A stretch of 64,000 nucleotides of DNA from Helicoverpa zea (Eukaryota > Arthropoda > Insecta > Lepidoptera > Noctuidae). The translations under genes were made by a program, and so were the position numbers. The number at the start of each line of letters is the position of its first letter. Positions within the stretch are counted from its first letter, which is position 1. The notes beneath the pieces are model-generated. The model ran no database searches. It was not told where the DNA came from and saw nothing but the letters and a program-made list of their open reading frames with translations. Positions 13,424-25,400 of the stretch are shown here, piece after piece. Location: positions 2,600,120 through 2,664,119 of the forward strand of contig NC_061455.1 in the NCBI RefSeq assembly GCF_022581195.2. The letters are read 5' to 3'.

Positions 13424-13480
13424 TGTGTATGAGTCTACAGGTTTTTTTTATCGTCAATTTTGTCAATTTTGTTGAAAAAG

Positions 13481-13861
13481 TCGTGGTGGCCTAGTGGGCA
13501 AAGAACCAACCTCTCGAGTATGAGGGCGCGGGTTCGATTCCAAGTCAGGCAAGTACCAATGCAAGTTTTCTAAGTTTGTATGTACTTTCTAAGTATAGCT
13601 TAGACACCAAATGACTGTGTTTCGGATGGCACGTTAAACTGTAGGTCCCGGCTGTCATTGAACATCCTTGACAGTCGTTACGGGTAGTCAGAAGCCAGTA
13701 AGTCTGACACCAGTCTAATCAAGGGGTATCGGGTTGCCTGGGTAACTGGGTTGAGGAGGTCAGATAGGCAGTCGCTTCTTGTAAAGCACTGGTACTCAGC
13801 TGAATCCGGTTAGACTGGAAGCCGACCCCAACATAGTTGGGAAAAGGCTCGGAGGATGATG
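13481..13861 (+). mobile_element. SINE, full length, HaSE1-like
   Basis: Nearly the same sequence as the copy at 13047, same orientation, 57 bp after it. The left flank tcaattttgt recurs after the tail (13861 onward) as a partial target duplication. The pair is two independent insertions, since each has its own flanking repeat. Confidence 0.93.
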
Positions 13862-15209
13862 TCAATTTTGTCACCACAATACAATAAATCACCACAATGT
13901 CCTAGAAACAATGAAATATTGAATAAAAGGTATCGCAGTGCCTAATAAAAGACCGATCTGCGATTTGTTTATGCGCAAGTCAGTCAGTAATGTCAAACAG
14001 AATGCTATACACATAAACATACAATCATATACATTGATAGGCAATACGCATAAATATGTAGGCAAGTAATATCACAATGTATCGAACTCACATGTTGCTG
14101 TGCAGTAAAATTGTTAAGGCGAAGATACATTATCGCCATCGGTAGATTATAAAAAAAATGAAAAAGTTTTTTTCTAAGTTTTTAATGTTATTTTTAAAGT
14201 ATAATTTTGTAATATCTTGTTAATTTTATTTGGGTTCGACCTGATAGGAAATGTTTTATTTTTAAATATTGTGTATTTTTTTTTAAATACTTATGAAATT
14301 ACATGGCGCGGCTAAAAAGAGCGGGTTAACAAAAAATCTGGTACTTTAGCTATCGTGTCAAAGTATTTTTTTTCACTTTTATCAGCTATTTACCAGTTTG
14401 CAGATACCTAAAGATAATTATGTACCACGCTTACTGAACATCTTTTACTAAACTATTACCAAAAGCTGTCAAGTTTACCGTTGCGGGTAAAGCAATCTCC
14501 TGTATAATCTGTGGTAACATCACGTGACGAGGATAAGCGGTGACAGAGCACGCACGTCTCGTGTCTCTTTCACACATATCAAGTGTAACTCTATAGTGCG
14601 TTTGTCTTCCAGTGAAATGTATGTTGACATATTGTCGTATGTTTAGTTGAGCAATCATGTTTTAAGTTTCGAACAAATCGTGCTGTGTTTGTTGTTTTTT
14701 TAAATAAATAAAAAGATTTAAGAAAAAATAAAATATCTACTAGAAGGTATGAGCTTCATATTATGTTGTAAAATAATAATATTGTTCTTTTAAATATTGT
14801 CAAGACTCAAGAGTATTAAGTATCAAAGGAGTATATAGAAAGGGTTTAGAATTTTATATAAAAAAAATAACGAGTATCTTGATCCTCATTCCCCAAATGT
14901 TAGTAAACAAAATAAACAAATATGTTTTCAAAATATTACAAGATAACTTTCGTATCATCGTGCAGTGTGACCCAGCCCTAACGCAAGTAGGTGTGCAACT
15001 GTTGAATCAATTTGTCATACGTTCCGTATGCAGTCCTTGAGACTAGCCTTATCGATGTTTAGCGAAACACCAAAGTCAACACTATGTACTTGACGGTTAT
15101 AGAAGGTCTAGGATTGTTAACACTTCGTTTTTTTTTGTTACCAAGGTAGCTGTAAAACATTTTTTTCTAATAATAAACATGTCTCTAGTTATAAAGAATG
15201 TTACTTGAG

Positions 15210-15294
15210 ATGACGGCAGATAGAAGATTATGGAAAAAGAAAAAATGCTGCGCGGACTCCAAATCAAATTGGGATAAGAACAGAACGACGATGA
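15210..15294 (+). pseudogene. LINE C-terminal fragment, degraded
   Basis: MTADRRLWKKKKCCADSKSN followed by WDKNRTTM and a gatga-rich end resembles the last residues and tail of RTE-type elements. About 85 bp survive. Confidence 0.5.
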
Positions 15295-15365
15295 TATTAC
15301 ATAATATGTCTTCCAAGTTAACTCTTTAAAATAAATGAATTAAAATTATAATTCAGTTAGCTAAG

Positions 15366-15466
15366 GATGAGTTGCACCATTAAACTATAACGATGACCAT
15401 GAAATTGTCACCCATTGGTCAAATCGCCGAAAATGGTTGGGTTATCGTTACAGTTTGCAACTCACC
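15366..15466. mobile_element. Approximately 100-bp MITE with gatgagttgca / tgcaactcacc ends
   Basis: The ends gatgagttgcaccatt…aacgatgacc and ggttatcgttacagtttgcaactcacc are inverted repeats with small differences. It resembles a common lepidopteran short repeat. It lies 520 bp from the 49-nt exon. Confidence 0.7.
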
Positions 15467-15987
15467 GTAAGTTGGTTTAGTTAAGTCAACTTAAAAAATA
15501 ATAGATAAGAAGCGTATTTTTTTTTGTATCTAAGTTATTAATTGATGAACCGGAAAACTGCACAATGCACGATTCTAGTGGGATTGTTTGTCCGTATAGG
15601 TTTGTATGTTTGTTTTATGTCTGACTTCGAAGTGACCTTGTCTAAACACCTAATCTATCATAAACATAGGATGGATGCACAATCTATTATCTTAGCTCGA
15701 AGGTCGTTTCCTAACGTTCTATTATAAAATATTATAGTTAAGGTTTACACTGGTAATATAATATTTTGCAGACTTCTTTTTTAGCACACTTTTTAATTTA
15801 CTTTGAGAGTTGAGGTTGGTATTGTGAGTAAAATTATTTAAAAATTTGAGTCAACTTTTCAGATTTTTTTCGGAAGTCTGTTATTATTATTTTGCAAAAT
15901 ATTTTGAACGTTTTGAAAAATGATTAATTTAACCTGCAAATGAAATTAAACTGTATGCTCCTATCGTTAAGGTTCAAAATGACTTAC

Positions 15988-16036
15988 CATTTCTGTTTTC
16001 ACTGTCAGCCGGCTTCATCTGAATAGGGTGGTGCAT
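15988..16036 (-). CDS. bru (CELF1/2 class): Bruno/CELF RNA-binding protein, 49-nt exon (RRM1-RRM2 linker)
   Basis: This short internal exon joins RRM1 to RRM2. On the minus strand the acceptor is ttgtccaacag and the donor is gtaagtcattt. The 16 codons read MHHPIQMKPADSENRN, followed by one G (phase 1). The IQMKPADSE segment is a hallmark of CELF1/2-class proteins and contributes the last strand of RRM1. The exon starts in phase 0, which matches the phase-0 end of the 83-nt exon at 58138-58220. The 49-nt length also matches the vertebrate CELF exon as I remember it. It lies 42.1 kb downstream of the 83-nt exon in transcript order. The next exon should begin RRM2; I did not find it between here and the left edge, so it is probably outside the window. 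Confidence 0.95.
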
Positions 16037-16607
16037 CTGTTGGACAAGAGAAACAAAACATTAGTATTCAGAAAGTTAAATTAATCAACGAAGTAATGGA
16101 AGGACTTAAAGGACTCAAAGGTGCGTGCGTACCCTTTATTTACCTAAGCATTTTATATTTGCAACATGTCAACTTTCGTTAATCTCTATGAAAGATTTTG
16201 ATAGGTGTGACAAAGAATGTTTCGTTTAAAACCATCGTCAAATTAATGAATCTCCCATAATACTGAAATCATATCTCCTACAGCAAAAACTGTCATCTTC
16301 CACAATTTTAAACATAAACATATAAAATCATATGGAATTGTTGGGTGTCAATGCATCGGCGATAGAGCACAAACAATGTTAACCCCGTTAGAATGATTAA
16401 CAGCATATTGGCCGACGACATTAATTCGGCTTTGCACACTGTTAACAATAAATATAGTTGCAGAAAGTCCACTTTACCCAGACTACTAAACTCGATCAAA
16501 ATCATTTCTCTTTCCAGTATTTTTTTATCTTCTGTAAAAGTCACTACCTACTGGAAAAATTGAATAAAAAAAGGTACTGAAAATATTGCAATGATCACGA
16601 TAGTTAA

Positions 16608-16661
16608 TCATGATCTGCCAAGCCCTTTCCTAACTATTTTGGGGTCGGCTTCCAGTCTAAA
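16608..16661 (-). mobile_element. Short SINE/RTE tail fragment, antisense
   Basis: The sequence tttggggtcggcttccagtc is the complement of the shared SINE/RTE tail. Only about 50 bp remain. Confidence 0.7.
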
Positions 16662-17510
16662 CATATGCAGTGTTTAATATAGAACGATTGCAATTGACCT
16701 TCTTAACCTACCCGTGCTAGCCGATACCATTTGGTATGACTGGCTCAGATAATGAATGCAGCCCAAAAAACTAACATAAAATTCGTAAGGTAGTTGCTCA
16801 ATAATTGAGAATAACTCGAAAAATGAATTTATTGAACTGACATCTGAGCACAACAACTACCAAACAGAGAAGAAAGAGAGAACAACTAAAGAATATAAGC
16901 AGACATTTCTTCTCTTAACATGCATTAAAGAAATCATGTCCCTAATTGAGCAGCGATTAACTTTTTAATGACTAAGAAGCAGTGAGCCTTCTGTACACCC
17001 CATACAATGCACACAAACAAATTATTTATATGTTAGGTGTGCAAACAATCCCGAACTATTTTAATTATTCGTAAACATTGGTCGAGCGCACATCACGACG
17101 CGTTGTTCTGTCACTCTATTGTTGTTACAATTGCATCTGTGTGAGTAAGTACATGTGTTATGCTGTATGCGTGGGTGTCGATGCAAGTGGACTGTTGTGT
17201 TTGGTAACTAGAAATTACAGTTTGTATCAAATAACTTTGCGATTTTGAGCTACTTGATTCCTTGTGAATTTTTTCACACAGTTCGAGAAGCTTTACTTAT
17301 CCGAAGTTGGTTGCTATAAGACTTCCCAAGGAGTCCAAAAAATTAAGCACACTACACTGTTGTGCATGAATGAGATATCAAATAGATAACTTGGATGCAC
17401 CGTAAGTAATACAAAACCTAATTAAATTGCAATAGACAGCTGTGGGAAGTGTGCTTGTGCATCACAACATCGCTTCTTCTTTCCAGCTTTTAATACGAGG
17501 AAGTAGTGAA

Positions 17511-17615
17511 AGGGGGTACGAATTTCCCCAGGAAAAATATTGACTTGAAAAAATGCTTATCAACTAGCCAGCACTTTTTCAAGTCAATATTTTTCTTGGT
17601 TAAATTCGTACTCCC
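17511..17615. repeat. Long near-perfect hairpin (45-bp arms, ~15-nt loop)
   Basis: 17511-17555 and 17571-17615 are inverted repeats differing at about four positions, sharing aaaaatattgacttgaaaaa. It could be a tiny foldback MITE or a small-RNA precursor. Confidence 0.75.
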
Positions 17616-17670
17616 TTACCGTACCCGTATCCGTAACCCTGGTATACCAAGGGCTCCAGCAAAGTCAAAG

Positions 17671-17717
17671 TTAAAATCGTTTATTACTACCTAGGCTAGT
17701 TATAATAAACGATTTTA
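17671..17717. repeat. Small inverted repeat
   Basis: ttaaaatcgtttatta and taataaacgatttta pair across an 18-nt spacer. A related self-complementary aaataaaacgaatcgtttattt lies at about 17866-17887. Confidence 0.6.
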
Positions 17718-18169
17718 CCAGGGTCGCGGTAACTCTTTCGCACATTCCCAGGTAGACCTTATCACCCAAAGAAATGTATCTAGTACAGCAACCTTTACCA
17801 AACGTTTGCACGTTGAACTCTACGGATGGTAACCTATAGACAGGCGCTCGACGGATGCGGTACAAAAATAAAACGAATCGTTTATTTTGACTCGTGATTT
17901 AGTATCGATCAATGCAAGTGATTTGATGGGGCTACGATCAATCTTTATTTATGTGGTTATCAAGAAATCGGAAGTCTTATTTTACAAATAGACACAGCCT
18001 ATAAACCCTGAAAGCAAATATAGTGCTAGTATGTATTTGAGACAAATTCAGTACTGTTTACGACCTGATTTAATTTGTCAGTCTTAGGAGAAGGTTTCAA
18101 GTAGGTACATTATTGAAGTAAACAGTTGTTTTTGCTTATATGTTACTGAAAACAACGCAGCCATAGTAA

Positions 18170-18203
18170 ACACACATACACACATACAGACACACATACA
18201 CAT
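18170..18203. repeat. Imperfect (ACAC)(ACAT) microsatellite
   Basis: acacacatacacacatacag-type simple sequence with interruptions. Confidence 0.85.
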
Positions 18204-19055
18204 CGTAATAGCCCCGCCCAGAGGCGCCGAAAGAAAACCAACCAAGTGCCATCAATCAGCGATCAGTCTATTTATACAGCGACATGCATCGCACTCTTGT
18301 TATTGAGTAATGAACCGAGAATTGGCACCTACACCACTCAAACTTTCCATTCGTTTAATAAGAACACATTTTTTCAAACGTACATAAAAGTATCTGAAAT
18401 CATTAATTTCAATTACTCTTTAGAATTAAGAATGAATGGGGAGTCAATCAATTACTCAGTCAAAATGTTAAAGCTTGTTGCTTGAATCAAAGACTAAAGA
18501 TTGATGGAATAGAGCCGGCAAAATAACATGTCGATATTTTTTTAAAGCTTGTTTGAAAAAAGTTTTTATTCACACCTAACTTTAGATTCTTCATAGTAAA
18601 AATGGTTTAGATTTCGTCAACTTCATTGCATTCTAGGCACCATCCTATATGACATTAGCGCATCTAATGCTCATATAATATTCAATACATTCATTCATAT
18701 TGCGAAGATTAAGTTAAGGAATACTGGCCATTACCTCTATCAATCGCAAAAACAATTCCTAATTCAAATATTCTCACTAACCACGTAATGGCAATGTAAC
18801 ACGTTCCGATGCGCGCGCGCCAATCGACGCGTCAAACGACTCATCGATCAGATCGAAGTAGCGTGTAATGAACCGTGAAACTAGACAGATTTAAATGTAG
18901 CCAGTGTTATTGGTTACTAATCTGTGAAAGTTTTACTTTTGTCTACTTTATGAAAAGAATAATTAAGCCAACGATTTGCCTTGAATGATTGAATGTTACA
19001 CTAAAAAGGGTGTTTTTTAAAAACAAGAAGAAAGGAATCTATAGATATATCATAT

Positions 19056-19286
19056 TATAGTTCGGCCATTCAGAGAATGCGTTCCTGACACGTCGCGATT
19101 GAACTGACGACGTAACTTTGCAATGGCGTTGCAGTTACGATAAAAATATTTTTGCTGGTTGTTTACCGTTTTAACAATTGAGGAGCATTAAAACAACATT
19201 ATTATATCAATAATCAATGAATGTAGTTACGTCGTCAGTTCAATCGCGACGTGTCAGGAACGCATTCTCTGAATGGCCGAACTATA
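19056..19286 (-). mobile_element. 231-bp palindromic MITE, copy 2
   Basis: Same length and sequence as the copy at 6872, inverted. It lies at the edge of a Helitron-like repeat (19290-19468). Confidence 0.93.
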
Positions 19287-19289
19287 ATA

Positions 19290-19468
19290 AAGAGGAAATA
19301 TTGTTTTGTTTGTTTGTACTCTAAAGGCTCCAAAACTACCCGATCGATTTGAAAAACTATTACACTGTTGGAAAGCTACAGTCCTCCCGAGTACCATAGG
19401 CTGTATTTAATAAGGGTATGGACAGAAGTTCCCATGGGGAGCTGGTGTAACCACGGGAAAACGGCTAG
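19290..19468 (+). mobile_element. Helitron-like repeat, diverged
   Basis: It has the same plan as the repeat at 59112 (T-rich start, cgatttgaaaaactattacactg, agttccca, ends cggctag). MITE copy 2 abuts its left end. Confidence 0.45.
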
Positions 19469-19966
19469 TATAAAATATGGAGGAAAGTTTTAAACAAAAC
19501 GAAATGTCTTATTTGCCATCACAAATTTTTCTAATCTCTACCCTTAATTAATGACTTAAGAGCTTATGACCTAAATAAAGTCATTAATTTTGCCCTAAGA
19601 TCCCATTTAGTACAATTAATGGGTATATAATTATGTTGTATCAACTTAGATGGCCGAGGGCGCTCTGACATCGACCCTTATCTAATTACCTTTTAGCGAA
19701 CATCAATCAAGACATAACATGTATAATTTACCTAGAATATTGAACTATCTTACATAGGATAATACCAGTGAAGTGTAATTAAAGGTACCTGTGTACCTAT
19801 GTGTGTGTATCTTATATAAAATAAATACTCCCGACATAATTCTAGGAAAAACATATTATTGATCGCAACCTGATGTGTACTAAGTACTGCACATTTTCAT
19901 AATAAATCGAAATAAAATGTATTTACTCGTATTCGTCATTCTCTGAACTTTCAAAGGATTCGATAT

Positions 19967-20934
19967 TATAGTTCGGCCATTCAGAGAATGCGTTCCTGAC
20001 ACGTCGCGATTGAACTGACGACGTAACTTTGCAATGGCGTTGCAGTTACGATAAAAATATTTTTGCTGGTTGTTTACCGTTTTAACAATTGAGGAGCATT
20101 AAAACAACATTATTATATCAATAATCAATGAATGTTATAATTTTGTGCCAAACTGAGTGTCAAATAACTTGGTAAACAATATTTTTCTAAATCTATACTG
20201 CGCTATTACAAGGTTATGTCAGCGGTTTATATTTTGTAGTGCTGTGCTAAAAATAACAGGCAAGTATCGTAATCTGTTCTTATACAGTTATAATATAAAA
20301 TAATACGTTTTGATTTTCTTTTTAAGAATTGGAAAATAATGGACTATAAGACTTAATTATAACGTTTATGAAATATAAAAATAAAACTATGACCAAACCG
20401 CATTTTTATACTTAGATTAAAAATGGTAACCCCAAATGGCGTTATGGGCCGCCATTTTGTGACGCTAAAACAGTCGTCCGTTGTCGTTTCGTGCGCATAG
20501 ACCACGTTTTTCAAGTGTTTTCGATCTGTTTTTATTTGATTACCCGGCTTTTGTTAGACCGAGATATCAGGATTGATTCTGTTATTGATAATAATATAAT
20601 TATACATGTAGGCGAAGATGATGATGAAGACACCACCTCCTCAAGCAAATCGGAGTCTGATTAATATTCTGTTCGCACATTCAATTCAATGTACTTGTAA
20701 CAAAGAATAAATAAAACAATTTTATTATATGAATATTACCTTTTTTTGGTTTCCACTTAAATAACTAAAATATAAAACAAATGATTCCGCCAATTTAAAA
20801 CGAAAATAATCTTAAAATAATGCGGCGGTTCATTTTGAAGGAACGGTAACGAACTCAGTGTTATGTTGTGCCCATCACTAGTCGTGACTAACTGATAGGT
20901 GTCAGGAACGCATTCTCTGAACGGCCGAAGTATA
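19967..20934 (-). mobile_element. 968-bp longer relative of the 231-bp MITE
   Basis: The left 168 bp match MITE copy 2 from its end through most of its centre. The last ~37 bp match the other MITE end with a few changes. The roughly 760 bp between are unique. That interior holds a + strand frame ending at a TAA near 20663 whose tail reads GEDDDEDTTSSSKSESD, followed by aataaa at about 20707. It may be a deletion derivative of the parent transposon. Strand is given relative to copy 1. Confidence 0.8.
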
Positions 20935-21931
20935 AAAAAAAAATACTTAAGCGGATCCGATTCCCAATATTCCTTGAAATTTTAAAATTCTTTTTATGAT
21001 TTTCAGAATTGAGTACAAAATGAAATACCCGAATAAAATACGTAGGTACAGACGTAGAAATAAAAGCTCTCGCCTACTTTTTGTCGTTTGTATTCGCACA
21101 AAAAAGGCTTATGTATACAAAAAGCATAGCATCGCTCGGTCGGACGTGCCCAGAAGGCAGGCCGCATTGCCAACGAAAAGGAACAAAAACTACTAGTGTG
21201 ACAGCAACATGAATATTAAAATAACTCGAAAGCATCAATTTTTAGCTCAACACGCGCTCTATACAGCTTTTGAAAGGTTTAGTGGCGATTGAGGGCAAGT
21301 TAGGCTAAATATCCACGTGTTTCTTGAATCTGGAATAGGATACAATTGGAAACTAGGGGACAGTCGCACCAAGTGACAGTTTAGCAAATAGAAAGGATCA
21401 CTTATGTGAGAGAGAAGCAAATATTTATTTATGTAATGCTTCTTGCATATAATGCACAATGGCGAACTTACAGTCCTGGGCGTTCTCATACGGTCTACCT
21501 TTGGGTGGTGGGAAGAAAGCATTATAATAAAATTACTGTATAAATATAGATAGAGAAAGGGGCAATGAATATCTGAACAATACTAAAATTTCACCTCAAC
21601 AAATCTATGAAAGCAACATTAATCCAATAAAATAGTCCTATCAAACTTTTCCAATATGCGTACAATGGACCAAAGTTCACGAAAAGCAATTACAAAATAA
21701 CTATTGACACTGGAATCGTCCTAGATTTAAGGTATAGGTCACAGTTCTCGTAGACCCATCGCAGGTTTATTGCCATTTGCTTCCATTCAATATAAATTCC
21801 CGATAGACGCGAGAGCCATCTGCTTATAGGGCTGACTCAAATCTCGATCAAGATTTTTTCTTCGATCAAGATTTTTGTTAAAAATGTAGGTCTTTGTTTG
21901 ACCGATCGCAGAAGCCCCCAACCCAACCCAA

Positions 21932-22046
21932 GGTGGGTTGCACATATCTAATGATTAACTAAACCAAAACCAGCCCTGAAATTACAACACTGGTACTCTT
22001 GCCACCAATTGTTCAAATTGGCAATTTGGACATGGTACAACCCACC
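21932..22046. mobile_element. Possible short MITE with ggtgggttg ends
   Basis: ggtgggttgcac and gtacaacccacc are inverted 12-mers 115 bp apart, resembling a diverged version of the element at 15366. It ends 30 bp before the heat-shock-element match. Confidence 0.4.
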
Positions 22047-22075
22047 CTCAGTGGGTACTATGGTAGTCACTGGTC

Positions 22076-22105
22076 AGAATGTTCGAGAATGTCCAAGAAT
22101 GTTCA
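22076..22105. promoter_or_regulatory. Six-pentamer heat-shock-element match
   Basis: Six contiguous alternating pentamers read agaat gttcg agaat gtcca agaat gttca, i.e. nGAAn/nTTCn with one mismatch (gtcca). This is a longer match than the three units usually required for HSF trimer binding. No heat-shock gene or TATA box was seen nearby, so any role is unproven. Confidence 0.5.
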
Positions 22106-22440
22106 TAACAACCAGAGAGATTGACTAACCGCTGTTAATAAGGAAACTCTTATCGCCTACACGCATTTTAATCAATTAATCAATTTCTGCAGATCGGGGC
22201 CAGACATGTAGTCTTGTAATTTGCATCGTGCAAATTGAGTCAGCGAGATCAAACTTTAGTGCCACATATTTACCTACTTGCTGTTCCCAGCGGTTCCTAA
22301 TTCCCGTACTTATTATTAGTATTAAACTAAATGTAACCTACGTCCTTTCTCAGGCCCTGGGCTATATTATGTGTAGCCAGTTTCTTTTACAATCGAGATG
22401 GATGGTCACTATAAAAAAAAATTGTAATTTCAAAAAATAA

Positions 22441-25400
22441 TGTTCTTTTTAAAAGACAAACCTACAGCCCATTTTTTTTTTAATATTTGACCTGAATCAT
22501 CCTATACCTACTGTTTTTGGATTTAAACCCTAGAACATTATTAAGGTAATGACTTATTTACGAAGAAATGTAGCATTCCTATATTCTCTAAGATATTGCA
22601 CTGAGTGTCGCTCTTAACAATGCGCAAGAGTCACAGCTGATGCTCGTACGTCCTCTCCCATTTAATTAGTTGAGTCATTTGATTTAAACTAGACACGCTG
22701 TAGTGTTATGAAGATGTACGCTGCTATTAAAATAACTCCTATGAGTAAAGCACTATTCTAGATGTCAACGTTTGTCAACTGAAGCAAGAGTATCACCCCT
22801 AATGAAGCTACGTAGTTTAAAAGAAAATAAAACTTCTGGAATTCATTTCTTTTAAAATCAGTGCCGTTTAGCCATTTGAACACGAAAAATAAAACAAAAA
22901 ACTTTGCAACAACAATAAAAGGGGTTTTTATTGACATTGAAATAAACTTAAGCCGTCTGCTATTTCGCAGTCCGTAAAAGTCAGTCAAGTTTTACAGTCA
23001 ATTTGTAGTTACAAATTGAAAACTTTTATTGTACTGCGACAGATAAATTCTTTGAGACGCCCGCCATAGGTTTAACAACCTCTTACTGCCTACGATTAAA
23101 CGGCATATTGATAGTTTTATTTGTATCCAATTTAAAAAAGGTAAGTCCTTATTTTTAGAATAATATTTTATTTCCTTAAATATTTAGACAATGTGGTTTT
23201 AAAAAGGTGCCAAATAATCTGTCAATTTCTCCAACGTTTGACAAAACTGGAGGACTAAGAAAATGATACTCATCTATTTACTTAACAAATAAAGAGGCAT
23301 ATCTCACCAGTATTATATACTATTTTCATCTTAAAACACATTATTTTAAAGTTGCAAATTGATTGGCAGCCCTAGAGCTCGTCAGCCGTCACTGTACTGA
23401 ATGTCGATAGTAATTCGCACAGCGGACAGTGATTAAAAATAAATGAGGTGTGACAAGACGATTGACATACTAAAGAAAATTCCTATGTTCTTGTATAGCC
23501 GATTTATTGAAGATGAAAATTCGTGTACATGAAATTCTTTAGGTATTCGTTAGGCATCCGTCTTGCTGTGGGTAAATGATTATGATGTGAACGTATGTTG
23601 GGTGTCCAAATTGTATCGTTTCATTTGCCAAAAGATGTTTATTACAAAGTTGGTTTCACATTCGCTGCTTGTACCATAAACCTAATATAGTTCTGGGAGT
23701 CTGGGATAGTAGTTAAGTGGGCTAGGATCTCAAATTCAGCAAGAAAAAAATATATTAACTAAACCGATTACAAATCACTCGAATATTGAAACTGCTTCTT
23801 CTAAATAGTGCCCAATTAACGGTTCTATATGGATGCCTATTTTACCCCTTTATGTATAACATCCCATCTAACCAAAAAAAACCCCGAACCATAAATCGTG
23901 TGCACTTTCTTTTCGCGGCATCCCTATATCCCGTCAGGCGTCAGTAGGGAGCGCGCCGGTAACTCGCCAGTAATCCGCCTCGCATCGGACGCTGTTTAAA
24001 AATAAATGAGCTGTGACAGCCCGCCAAGATGCCTCGTTACATGGGCTAAATTAATTTATAGTTTTTCACAGCTAACTCTGTTTCGCACGTTGATTTTTGG
24101 GAGTCATTAAGAAATTGTGGTACTTTCCGCGGACTTTATATTTATTTTTCTCTCCTTTCAAAGGGTGCTGATCTGTTAAACTGCTCTCTGTGGTAATTGA
24201 AACGATGATAGAATCTAGCAAAATCTAAATTGCGGCACCAATCCTATTGTCCAATTTGAACTAGTCATTGACTGGGTGTTGGTAAACGCTCTTTGCTGTA
24301 TGCACATTGTTATAAAATTGATTATTGAGAACACAAGATCTCCGTTGTTCAAAATTAAATTTGTTTACGAAAATATGTACAAACGTATATATGCTAACCC
24401 ACTAAGGTAAATAAGCTTGAAGATTTCACGACAGCAAGGAGACATGCGGTTTGAGGTGAGTTGACGAACGTCGCGCCCAGAGACAACGCCGTCCCATTCC
24501 GTCTGTCTCTAATGTGTTTTTGTAACATAAATCGTGGCCAATTTATCAATTAAAATGAATACGCTGAAAGAGAATGTGTATGTTTTTATACGTAATATGC
24601 ATGATTTGTATATTAATCACACGGTAGCTGCGAACGTGAATGTTTTCAAACGTCCCACGCGTTTTATCAATGAATGTATTTAAATCTATTGCTTCCGCGC
24701 TCGAGAAATGTAGAATGTTGTGTTGCAGTTTGTCATTTTCACGGGAAATATTTAAATTAAGATACGGGTACATTTTTGAAATAATATAACGTTCAGACCA
24801 GACATAATACGACTATAAAATACTTATTTTACAGCGGAAAACATTGATACGTGAATTGCCCAAAGGCACTTGAATTGGTAAAGGTAATTATAGTAAGTAG
24901 ATATTTTTTTGTTTTTATTTAACTATTTTCCGAATGAACTTGTGCTTTGTAGAGATACAGCGGAATAATTCGATGTTAACAAATTAAACAAGAAAAAATC
25001 TACAGCTGAAATGCACGACTATTCAAATTACGTTTGGCACGGAGCACCAAATTGAAAATATTTGTGGCCAATAAAACTGTATTCAACACATTTTTATTAT
25101 GATAGTTTTGTATGAATATTATGAGTTCTGCTTCATTTACACAGGGATTTGGGAGTTAACTGCCGATTTATGACTTGTATATAAATTAAATCAAACACTT
25201 CATGAGGCTCAAATTCCGTGTGAATTTAGACGTTTTGTGAATGGAATATTTTATGATTGGAAAATATTTTGTTTGTGTTTGGTTTTCCGCAAATGAGAAG
25301 TGTCATGTTGTAAGTGTTTTATGTGAGTCTGTTCTTCTTTGTTTGCTTTCTGGGTGGGATTATAGAGTTGTGTAAGATTGTTTATACGGATGAATGTTAA

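Larger units (their letters stand above)
1..15987 (-). other. Intron of the Bruno/CELF gene downstream of the 49-nt exon (left end outside window)
   Basis: From the donor at 15987 to the left edge, no exon encoding the start of RRM2 was found, so this intron probably continues past position 1. It contains the alternative first exon and CpG island at about 9.94-10.32 kb, a cluster of SINEs at 12.2-13.9 kb, MITEs and LINE relics. Confidence 0.7.

Noticed and set aside
24420..24460. Possible mini first exon atgcggtttgag followed by gtgagt on the + strand
   Set aside because: Only four codons and no supporting context.
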